A DNA stretch of 14,731 bases from Candidatus Woesearchaeota archaeon (GTDB taxonomy: Archaea > Nanobdellota > Nanobdellia > Woesearchaeales > UBA10200): NCBI GenBank assembly GCA_018302185.1, contig JAGVZX010000052.1:1-14731 (forward strand), read 5' to 3'. Positions 1-5,652 of the stretch are shown in pieces; positions within the stretch are counted from its first letter, which is position 1; the number at the start of each line of letters is the position of its first letter. The position numbers and the translations under genes are program-made. Below the pieces are notes generated by a model, which was not told the DNA's origin, did not search any database, and was given only the letters and a program-made list of their open reading frames with translations.

Positions 1-1145
1 GCTGCCCAAATGCTGACTTTAATGAACCTTGCTGTACGCAGAATAATGGCGCATTTAGTAATAAAGCAAAAACCTGCTGCGGTGATTCGCCAGCTGATTA
101 TGGGCAGGTAAAAGATGGAGTGTTATGCTATCTAAATTCAAAAAATAATAAGCCAATTTGGATCGATAATGACTTTTCTGATGGAATTATCTTTACAATC
201 AAAGATCCTGAAGATAAAACATTTGATGTATTGAAATCAGATATTGCTCCTACAGGTTTTTATAACTGCAATACAGATAATGGAAAGACATTAGGTGCTG
301 ATGAAATTCTTGATATGGAGATGGGAGAAAGCTCTTTTCCAGACAAAGCTGCAACGCATAGTTATCTGTGCTATACAAAAATTGAAGGTGGAAAAACTTC
401 AGAAATATTTGCAGAATGCAGCGGCTATGATGATTATTATTCAGCAGATACTTATGGAGGAGAAAGATATCTGGAAGGAGATAAGATAACTGTGAAACAA
501 ATCACGACAGAAGAACAAGACACAACAGAAGTTTCTAAATATTGCTGCACTGAAGATGCTGCTACAAAAGGATGGGCAGCTGACTTAGATACAAAATCAT
601 GTGTACAGGGTCTTACTATTGGTGAGCAGACGGCATGTAATATTGCAGGATTCAAAGCTAATTACAGCGGGGAAGATAATCCAGAAAATCCTATCATATT
701 CCCAAAAAAAGGAACTCCTGATTCTCTTATGTGCTGCGGAGATGATACTGCTGCTGGCTTTGAATATTATATTGAAACAACGATAACAGCAAATAAATAT
801 TCAGCTTGCTGTGATAAACAGACAGACTGTGTAGATGATAAAGGCTTTTGCAGAAACGAGTCTGTAGGCGGTGAAAAAACTTGCGATGATAATATTGACA
901 ATGACTGCGATGGATTGATAGACCAGGGCCAAGTATCAGGTTATGCTGCAATTCCACAGAGGATTATCGTACTTCAAGCTATCCTATCGGCCCAAATAAA
1001 GGTACTTACTCATGCTGCCCAGACAAGGATGATTGTGTGTATGATGGGAAATGCCATACGAGCGCAAAAGACGGCGCAAAAGAAAATGCAAACAATGGAT
1101 GCTATGATGGCAAAGACAATGACTGTGACTCTCCAAATGGATTAA
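1..1145 (+). CDS. Cys-rich surface-type protein, 5' part (no start in window; reading frame lost after ~930)
   Basis: The frame with codons starting at position 3 is open from the window edge, so the true start lies upstream; the GTG at 120 is only an internal codon. The product is rich in Cys, Asp, Gly and Thr, with repeated CC pairs (CCGD, YCC, CCGDD, ACCDKQ). At about 888-920 it has C-DDNIDNDCDGLID, the motif of MopE-type metal-binding repeats. No membrane segment is visible in this part. Beyond about 930 the frame turns into low-complexity, Met/Gln/Lys-rich sequence unlike the rest, while the frame of the next entry picks up the Cys-rich pattern. I therefore read this and the next entry as one gene broken by a one-base shift. 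It is probably an exported, disulfide-rich cell-surface protein of the large type common in DPANN archaea (inference). No specific function can be named. Confidence 0.7.
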   Translation, partial: CPNADFNEPCCTQNNGAFSNKAKTCCGDSPADYGQVKDGVLCYLNSKNNKPIWIDNDFSDGIIFTIKDPEDKTFDVLKSDIAPTGFYNCNTDNGKTLGADEILDMEMGESSFPDKAATHSYLCYTKIEGGKTSEIFAECSGYDDYYSADTYGGERYLEGDKITVKQITTEEQDTTEVSKYCCTEDAATKGWAADLDTKSCVQGLTIGEQTACNIAGFKANYSGEDNPENPIIFPKKGTPDSLMCCGDDTAAGFEYYIETTITANKYSACCDKQTDCVDDKGFCRNESVGGEKTCDDNIDNDCDGLIDQGQVSGYAAIPQRIIVLQAILSAQIKVLTHAAQTRMIVCMMGNAIRAQKTAQKKMQTMDAMMAKTMTVTLQMD

Positions 1146-1960
1146 GTGATTTCTCTGAAGTATATATAGATGATACGGGGCTTCCAGTAACTGTAGTTGC
1201 TGAAGAAGATAAATTCAGGGCAAGTACAAATTTACAGAATGAAGATGATGACTGCACTTTGACAGTTACTGGAAAGATAGTCGGAGAAGGCGATGAGGAT
1301 GATCCAGTCGGAGGAGCGCATATAATCATGCAAGGCAGTTTTAATTCACCATATCTAACAGGCGGAGTTCCAAGACAGCCTAAGATGACTTATGAAACAG
1401 ATAGCTTAAGCCCAGATGATCAAGAAGCGTTAGCTAATCCTGATAAAGCAGGCACGTTTAAGATAGTAGGAGTCAATGGAGATAGCTCCTATGACATAAC
1501 CATAACCCATCCAGACTATGAGTCAAAAACAAGACATGTTGAAGTAGGTTATGGCGAAGAAGTTATACCAACTATTAAAATAGGGCCAGACCATGATACC
1601 TGCAACAGCGACTGCACTAACATAGGTAATGACCTCTGCAATAAGGAATGCGATGCAGTATTTGGAAGCACACCGCATCCTAACTGCTTATTTTATGGCC
1701 AGAGTAAAGATATTGATGCTAGGCAGAGGGTAGCGCAATTATGCAATCAAAAAGTTTCTGGCCAGCTTGTGAATTATACCTATGAAAAAGATAAGGATGG
1801 AAATTCATTGTTTGTGGAATGCTGCAAAGGCTCTCCTGAATCATTTAAGCCAACGACAGCAAAAATTAGCGCAGGCTTTCGACAGGACCTGATAAGGACA
1901 ACAAGAATAATAACTTACAGAGGCAAGCCTGTTAAGATGATAATTGATGCGTTTGGATGA
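1037..1960 (+). CDS. Cys-rich surface-type protein, 3' part with carboxypeptidase-regulatory-like domain
   Basis: This is the 3' continuation of the preceding reading frame. The same frame is open upstream to about 905 and reads Cys-rich sequence (LCCNSTEDY, then YSCCPDKDDCVYDGKC), so the ATG at 1037 is not the real start. The CCPDKDDCV...C...DGKDNDCD block repeats the module seen just before the break (ACCDKQTDCV...C...DNIDNDCDG). It is followed by a beta-rich domain starting LTVTGKIVG and running through PVGGAHI, GTFKIVGVNGDSSYDITITHPDY to HVEVGYGEEV. That is the pattern of carboxypeptidase-regulatory-like/transthyretin-like folds found in surface proteins. A further Cys cluster (CNSDCTN, CNKECD, NCLFYG, LCNQ, ECCKG) precedes the C-terminus at 1960. 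The gene converges on ABCE1 with a 39-bp gap. No C-terminal membrane anchor or sorting signal is visible. Confidence 0.7.
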   Translation: MYDGKCHTSAKDGAKENANNGCYDGKDNDCDSPNGLSDFSEVYIDDTGLPVTVVAEEDKFRASTNLQNEDDDCTLTVTGKIVGEGDEDDPVGGAHIIMQGSFNSPYLTGGVPRQPKMTYETDSLSPDDQEALANPDKAGTFKIVGVNGDSSYDITITHPDYESKTRHVEVGYGEEVIPTIKIGPDHDTCNSDCTNIGNDLCNKECDAVFGSTPHPNCLFYGQSKDIDARQRVAQLCNQKVSGQLVNYTYEKDKDGNSLFVECCKGSPESFKPTTAKISAGFRQDLIRTTRIITYRGKPVKMIIDAFG

Positions 1961-1985
1961 TAAAAAATATAATCTAATAAAAATA
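1961..1985 (-). terminator. T-run terminator region after ABCE1
   Basis: Reading the minus strand past the ABCE1 stop gives two oligo-T runs, five T at 1979-1983 and six T at 1962-1967. Archaeal transcription typically ends at such T-rich stretches without a hairpin. The plus strand has no comparable T run here, so this serves the minus-strand gene. Confidence 0.4.
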
Positions 1986-1999
1986 TCTAATCAAATCAA

Positions 2000-3880
2000 T
2001 TATCCGTAATAATATTTGCCTGCGTCTTTTTGCTCTCTGTCGAGAACGCTGTTGAGCTTGTTGATTCTTGGCCTGAAACTCTCTTGGTCTCTCCTTAGTG
2101 TAATTTCTAACATCTTTAAGAACTTGTTCATGCCTTCTTCCATTAGATATGGACCAGAGACCTCTCCAGAGATTGCAGGCTTTCCATCAAATACAAACAA
2201 TCTTTTTGAAAGGTAATCTAAGAAAACTAAATCATGGTCAACTATAATTGCAGCTGTATTGCGCTCTTCCATCACATCTCTTATGACTTTTGCAATAATT
2301 AGACGCTGCTCAACATCCAAGTATGCACTTGGTTCGTCTAATAAATATAGGTCTGCCTTTTTTGATAATGCATGAGCAATAGCAACTCTCTGTAATTCAC
2401 CGCCAGAAAGCTCGCCAAGTTTCTTGTCTAGCAATGGCTTGATGTGTAATGGATTGATCAATTGATTAGGATATTTTTCCACTGCTTCAAATAAAATCTC
2501 CTGCACAATTGCATTTGAGTTAGGAGCAACATCAATATACTGTGGCTTGTAGCTTACAGTAACTTTCTGTGTAACTTCTCCAGAATTTGGAGCATCTACA
2601 CCTGCCAAAATCTTGACAAAAGTTGTCTTGCCTATCCCATTCTCACCAAGCACTCCTATTATACTGTTCCTGCTTATTTTTCCTGCATTTGCTTTCAACT
2701 GAAAAACATTAAATTGTTTTGTGAGATTATGCCAGCTTGTCAGCTCAAATTCTTCTTTGAATTTTTCAACTGCTCTAACTGTGAATTTTATTTCTTTCTC
2801 TCTGAAGCGGATGTTTTCTTCTCTCATATAGCCAGCAAGGTATGTGTTGATGCCTTCTCTTGCAGATTTAATCTGGCTTACTACACCATAGCAAGCTTCT
2901 TGTCCATACATGATGTGCACAAAATCTGTCATATAATCAAGAATTACCAGATCGTGCTCAATAACTATTACGGCAGTTTCAGGTGTTGCTAATTCTCTGA
3001 TAAATTTGCTGACTCTTATCCTTTGCTTTATATCCAAGAAAGAAGTTGGCTCGTCGAAAAGATAGAGATTTGCTTTCTTTAATACTGTAGCGGCAATTGC
3101 GACTCTCTGGAGCTCTCCTCCTGATAATGTGCTTACTTCATTATCCATGACATGTAATAAGTCAAGCTTTTCACAGATTTCTATAAACTTATTTTTATCT
3201 CCTGTCTCATCTACTTTCTTCAATAAATCTGCAACTTTGCCATGCACGCTTTTTGCGATAAGGTCAACTGCTTGTGGCTTGTAGCTTATCTTTATCTCTC
3301 CAGCTTTCACTTTCTCAAAGAATTTCTGGGCTTCTGTGCCTTTGAAGTATCTGATAAGGTCATCGTAATAGGTTGTTGTGGAAGTTGTATTTGAAATTGC
3401 CTTGCTGAGGTTTTTTTCATCAATCGCTTTTTCTTTTTTATACTCGACAATATCTGTCCCTTCGTGTTTTATTCTTGTATAATTTACTTTCTGCGCAATC
3501 TTTCCGAAGTTTGGCTTTAAAACTCCAGCAAGAATTTTTATCGCAGTGCTTTTTCCAATGCCGTTTTTTCCAATTATCCCTACAACTTTGCCGAAAATTG
3601 GAGTAGGTAAGCTGTAGAGTGCAAATCCATTCTCATAATATCTATGTATAGGTTGCTGATTAAGTTCTTCTGGCATATTTATTATGTGGATTGCATCAAA
3701 TGGACAGACTTTAACGCAGATTCCGCAGCCGATGCATGCAGGCTCTATGACAAATGCCTTATTATCTCTCTTAACAATGCATTCAATTTCCATCCTGTTG
3801 ACAGGGCATTTCTTCAAGCATAAATCGCCGCATTTCTCAGGCTGGCATTTCTCTTTTTCGACTACTGCTATTCTTACCAT
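2000..3880 (-). CDS. ABCE1/Rli1 ribosome-recycling ATPase (RNase L inhibitor homologue)
   Basis: This iron-sulfur twin ATPase splits ribosomes into subunits after termination, working with aRF1/Pelota, and it is essential and universal in Archaea. The N-terminal ferredoxin-like domain carries both cluster motifs: C12, C17, C21, C25-P and C49, C52, C55, C59-P. NBD1 has Walker A GKNGIGKST (104-112), signature LSGGELQR (252-259), Walker B LYLFDEP (272-278) and the switch IEHD (307-310). NBD2 has Walker A GENGIGKTT (412-420), signature LSGGELQR (491-498), Walker B LYLLDEP and VDHD (547-550). At 626 residues it is longer than the usual ~590-600. The surplus is residues ~128-170, between LKPNFGK and the FKGTE motif, where relatives have only a short linker. 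The start is supported by GAGGT seven bases before the ATG. Upstream lies the nested inverted-repeat region at 3902-4098. Confidence 0.96.
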   Translation of the reverse strand: MVRIAVVEKEKCQPEKCGDLCLKKCPVNRMEIECIVKRDNKAFVIEPACIGCGICVKVCPFDAIHIINMPEELNQQPIHRYYENGFALYSLPTPIFGKVVGIIGKNGIGKSTAIKILAGVLKPNFGKIAQKVNYTRIKHEGTDIVEYKKEKAIDEKNLSKAISNTTSTTTYYDDLIRYFKGTEAQKFFEKVKAGEIKISYKPQAVDLIAKSVHGKVADLLKKVDETGDKNKFIEICEKLDLLHVMDNEVSTLSGGELQRVAIAATVLKKANLYLFDEPTSFLDIKQRIRVSKFIRELATPETAVIVIEHDLVILDYMTDFVHIMYGQEACYGVVSQIKSAREGINTYLAGYMREENIRFREKEIKFTVRAVEKFKEEFELTSWHNLTKQFNVFQLKANAGKISRNSIIGVLGENGIGKTTFVKILAGVDAPNSGEVTQKVTVSYKPQYIDVAPNSNAIVQEILFEAVEKYPNQLINPLHIKPLLDKKLGELSGGELQRVAIAHALSKKADLYLLDEPSAYLDVEQRLIIAKVIRDVMEERNTAAIIVDHDLVFLDYLSKRLFVFDGKPAISGEVSGPYLMEEGMNKFLKMLEITLRRDQESFRPRINKLNSVLDREQKDAGKYYYG

Positions 3881-3901
3881 ACAAATACCTCACTAATCCT
3901 A

Positions 3902-3919
3902 AAAGCCAGAGCAATGGCT
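3902..3919 (+). repeat. left arm of 18-bp perfect inverted repeat
   Basis: AAAGCCAGAGCAATGGCT is the exact reverse complement of 4081-4098. Each arm is also a small imperfect palindrome (AAAGCC...GGCT), so it could form a local hairpin instead of the long-range stem. Confidence 0.9.
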
Positions 3920-4080
3920 GCCGTCGCCAATAATGCGAACACAATTATCTTATCATACCAGAAAGTTTCGGAGATTGCAAGAGAGAAACTTTCAATCTTG
4001 GTATCCCGTGAGTGTTCGCATGCGACGGTCGAAAGGCGAGAAAAACTATACAAAGTATTGTTTTTTCCGACTTGAGACAA

Positions 4081-4098
4081 AGCCATTGCTCTGGCTTT
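4081..4098 (+). repeat. right arm of 18-bp perfect inverted repeat
   Basis: AGCCATTGCTCTGGCTTT pairs over all 18 bases with 3902-3919. The flanks contain TCACTA on both sides (near 3889-3894 and 4100-4105), but at unequal distances, so this is not a clean target-site duplication. Confidence 0.9.
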
Positions 4099-4120
4099 AT
4101 CACTATAACTAACAAGAACT

Positions 4121-4136
4121 ATTTTAATAAAATATT
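4121..4136 (-). promoter_or_regulatory. TATA-like box driving the structured element/ABCE1
   Basis: On the minus strand this reads AATATTTTATTAAAAT. Its centre near 4128 predicts transcription from about 4100-4103, at the outer edge of the inverted repeat. If this is the only ABCE1 promoter, the ABCE1 leader is about 220 nt, which is unusually long for an archaeon of this kind. Confidence 0.4.
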
Positions 4137-4203
4137 CTCACCCTTTGCAGATAAATAATCCAGTAAATAATTTGTGTACATAACTCTTAAAATGCGTAAT
4201 TGC

Positions 4204-4233
4204 TATATAAATATTTAGGAAAAACTATATAAA
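4204..4233 (+). promoter_or_regulatory. two tandem TATA boxes for the 97-aa protein gene
   Basis: The same octamer TATATAAA occurs at 4204-4211 and 4226-4233, each preceded by C. The second is centred 26 nt before the ATG at 4256, which predicts a leaderless mRNA starting at or next to the A of the ATG. No Shine-Dalgarno sequence is present, in agreement with this. The first box could give an alternative start about 22 nt further upstream. Confidence 0.65.
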
Positions 4234-4255
4234 CACAGTTGCCTTAACTAAAACT

Positions 4256-4549
4256 ATGACATACGAAGCAGATGACCTAAGCAGGATAGGCAAGGTTATG
4301 CCTGAGCCTCATCATATGGAATATTATGATAGAAACAGTCTTAATGAGATCAAAAAGCTTATTGATAAGAACAGGAGCAAGGAGCAGATAGAAGAGCATC
4401 TGCAGTTTCTGGAACGTTTGGCTGATAAATTAAAACAGTCACTTGATGCTGAACAGAATTATGGGGAGAATGCATGGATGCTTAAGAAAGATGTTGATGA
4501 TGTGAGAAGAACGTTTGCTGCGCTGAGCGCGCTGCTGGATAAGTATTGA
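4256..4549 (+). CDS. small helical hypothetical protein
   Basis: This is a 97-residue, charged, cytoplasmic-type protein with no signal peptide or membrane segment. After an acidic, His/Pro-containing N-terminus (residues ~1-25), the rest is strongly helical with heptad-like spacing of Leu/Ile. This suggests two or three helices or a short coiled coil (around LIDKNRSKEQIEEHLQFLERL and LKKDVDDVRRTFAALSALL). I do not recognise a family. The start is well supported by the TATA box 26 nt upstream (leaderless expression). It stands alone on the plus strand, converging with the nuclease gene with a 23-bp gap. Confidence 0.75.
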   Translation: MTYEADDLSRIGKVMPEPHHMEYYDRNSLNEIKKLIDKNRSKEQIEEHLQFLERLADKLKQSLDAEQNYGENAWMLKKDVDDVRRTFAALSALLDKY

Positions 4550-4556
4550 GATCTTG

Positions 4557-4571
4557 TTTTTGTTGCATTTT
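4557..4571 (+). terminator. T-rich terminator after the 97-aa gene
   Basis: A run of five T (4557-4561) and another of four T (4568-4571) follow the stop codon within 25 nt and have no hairpin, as in archaeal intrinsic termination. The site lies in the short gap to the converging nuclease gene. Confidence 0.35.
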
Positions 4572-4572
4572 C

Positions 4573-5598
4573 TCAATCCAATTCTCTCAGTTTATTTGCT
4601 AATTCTTTAGGCGACGGTAAATATTTAGAGATGTCTTTTGGCAAGTTAGCCATCAGTTTATAGGTTGCCACACCAATTGGTTTATTTCCTTCTTTTAATG
4701 CGTACTCAACAGTTGTTCTGCTCTTGCTTTTGCAGATGATAATGCCTATTGTAGGATTTTCTCCTTCCAATTTCTTCTTGTCATCAAGCATAGAAAGATA
4801 AAACTGCATTTTTCCGATATGTTCAGGAATGAATTCACCAATCTTTAACTCGATGGCTACAAGACACTTTAACTTGCGGTGGTACAACAGTAAATCTATA
4901 AAATATTCTTTATTATCCACAACTACTCTATATTGATTGCCCATAAAACAAAAATAATCACCCATTTCAATCAAGAATTTCCTGATTTTATCCATTAAAG
5001 CGTGTTCTAATTCACGCTCAGAATACTCATCACCCAATTCCAAAAAGTCAAATGTATATTCGTCTTTCACCGCCAGTTTGGCTTGGTTTTTGTATTTTAC
5101 TGGAATAGTTTTGTCAAAATTGGTTTGATTTATGGCGAATTTCTCAAATGCTTTATTCTCAATCTGGTTTAAGAGGACATCTTTGGTCCAGCCAAATTTT
5201 TTCGTCATTTTCATATAGAATTCTCGTTCTAAGTCGTCCTTACACTTTTCCATAATTATAATGTTCTTTACCCAGCTAATTTCTTGCACCAATGGTGCAA
5301 GTTTTGTATTTTGCGAGTATTGGACATAAAAATTCCTCATTCTCCATAAATTCCATGAGGAAAACCCTTGAACCCCTGGAAATTCTTTTTGAAGATCTTT
5401 TGCAAGCGTCTCCACGATGGACTTCCCCCAGCTATATTCGGTTTGTTTTTCAATGATAATTCTACCAATGTCCCAATAGAGAGCGATTAGCTCTTTATTG
5501 ACTGCTTTTAGCGCTTCATATTGCGATTTTCTGATTCTCTCTTTTATCTCCTGTAAGCAGGTAAGATAGTCCTTTCCAACTGTTATTTTTTTGGTCAT
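4573..5598 (-). CDS. DUF1016/YhcG-type PDDEXK nuclease family protein
   Basis: The protein has two parts. Residues ~1-160 form the helical DUF1016 N-terminal domain (YWDIGRII, SWGKSIVETLAKDL, FSSWNLWRMRNFY, EREFYMKM). Residues ~165-341 form a PDDEXK nuclease-like domain. Candidate active-site residues are present: D235 in YFIDLLLYH, E250 and K252 in AIELKIGEF, and Q265 in MQFYL; the family hallmark GIIICKSK and VEYAL follow. Related proteins occur patchily in bacteria and archaea, often near restriction-modification and other defence genes, so transfer from bacteria is plausible. The cellular substrate is unknown. AGGTGA lies six bases before the ATG, and a TGA two codons upstream in this frame fixes the start. 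The ATG overlaps the stop of the upstream mini-ORF (ATGA). Residues within TKLAPLVQEISW are encoded by a palindromic repeat also found in that mini-ORF. Confidence 0.9.
   Translation of the reverse strand: MTKKITVGKDYLTCLQEIKERIRKSQYEALKAVNKELIALYWDIGRIIIEKQTEYSWGKSIVETLAKDLQKEFPGVQGFSSWNLWRMRNFYVQYSQNTKLAPLVQEISWVKNIIIMEKCKDDLEREFYMKMTKKFGWTKDVLLNQIENKAFEKFAINQTNFDKTIPVKYKNQAKLAVKDEYTFDFLELGDEYSERELEHALMDKIRKFLIEMGDYFCFMGNQYRVVVDNKEYFIDLLLYHRKLKCLVAIELKIGEFIPEHIGKMQFYLSMLDDKKKLEGENPTIGIIICKSKSRTTVEYALKEGNKPIGVATYKLMANLPKDISKYLPSPKELANKLRELD
5279..5305 (+). repeat. 27-bp palindromic repeat, copy inside nuclease gene
   Basis: The core CTTGCACCAATGGTGCAAG has 8-bp arms around a 3-nt centre. 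It matches 5611-5637 at 26 of 27 positions; the only difference is in the centre (AAT versus AAC). On the minus strand it encodes KLAPLVQEI of the nuclease. Confidence 0.85.
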
Positions 5599-5651
5599 TT
5601 TGTATCACCTATTTCTTGCACCAACGGTGCAAGTTTTATTATATTTCTCAT
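5595..5651 (-). CDS. 18-residue mini-ORF coupled to the nuclease gene
   Basis: Between the wHTH gene and the nuclease gene lies an open frame ATG...TGA encoding MRNIIKLAPLVQEIGDTK. Its ATG begins one base after the TGA of the wHTH gene, and its TGA overlaps the nuclease ATG in an ATGA tetranucleotide. The nuclease Shine-Dalgarno AGGTGA sits in its last codons. Nine of its residues (KLAPLVQEI) are identical to an internal stretch of the nuclease because both come from copies of the same 27-bp repeat. It may be a real coupling or leader peptide, or only an accident of the inserted repeat. No family is recognisable at this length. Confidence 0.35.
   Translation of the reverse strand: MRNIIKLAPLVQEIGDTK
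5611..5637 (+). repeat. 27-bp palindromic repeat, copy in nuclease leader
   Basis: The core CTTGCACCAACGGTGCAAG is a near-perfect inverted repeat ending 17 nt before the nuclease ATG. It could be an operator, an RNA hairpin near the ribosome-binding site, or a small mobile palindrome. Its twin is at 5279-5305. Confidence 0.85.
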
Positions 5652-5652
5652 T

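Larger units (their letters stand above)
3902..4098 (-). ncRNA. candidate structured RNA or long structured ABCE1 leader (nested inverted repeats)
   Basis: Almost the whole stretch folds on itself. The outer stem is 18 perfect pairs (3902-3919 with 4081-4098). Inside, 3920-3927 pairs with 4022-4029 (8 bp, one G-U), stacked after a 5-nt bulge on 3933-3942 with 4012-4021 (10 bp perfect). This arm continues as 3955-3960 with 3999-4004, and 3961-3969 with 3985-3993 (9 bp perfect) closes a 15-nt loop. A second arm is an A/T hairpin (4041-4051 with 4055-4066) closed by GTCG/CGAC (4028-4031 with 4068-4071, which overlaps the edge of the first arm). The minus strand is preferred because a TATA-like box at 4121-4136 would start transcription near 4100, at the foot of the outer stem. 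ABCE1 starts 22 nt past the other foot, so the element could be an independent RNA or the ABCE1 5' leader. I could not match it to RNase P RNA, SRP RNA or 5S rRNA. A MITE-like element with terminal inverted repeats is the main alternative. Confidence 0.45.

Noticed and set aside
915..960. Programmed -1 ribosomal frameshift in the Cys-rich gene
   Set aside because: No X-XXY-YYZ slippery site or clear downstream stem was seen near the junction; a sequencing or real one-base deletion is simpler.
1037..1145. Independent start of the downstream Cys-rich ORF at ATG 1037
   Set aside because: The same frame continues upstream with Cys-rich sequence homologous to the earlier module, and no ribosome-binding site or TATA box precedes the ATG.
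3874..4086. 70-residue minus-strand ORF overlapping the ABCE1 start, with a hydrophobic segment (IIVFALLATAAIALAF)
   Set aside because: It coincides with the nested inverted repeats, which explain the sequence better; it has no ribosome-binding site, and its N-terminal half is not protein-like. It would become relevant only if relatives conserve the frame.
3902..4098. Assignment as RNase P RNA, SRP RNA or 5S rRNA
   Set aside because: I could not find the GAGGAAAGUCC/ACAGAAA elements of RNase P, the GGAAG-type helix 8 loop of SRP RNA, or the 5S loop sequences on either strand.
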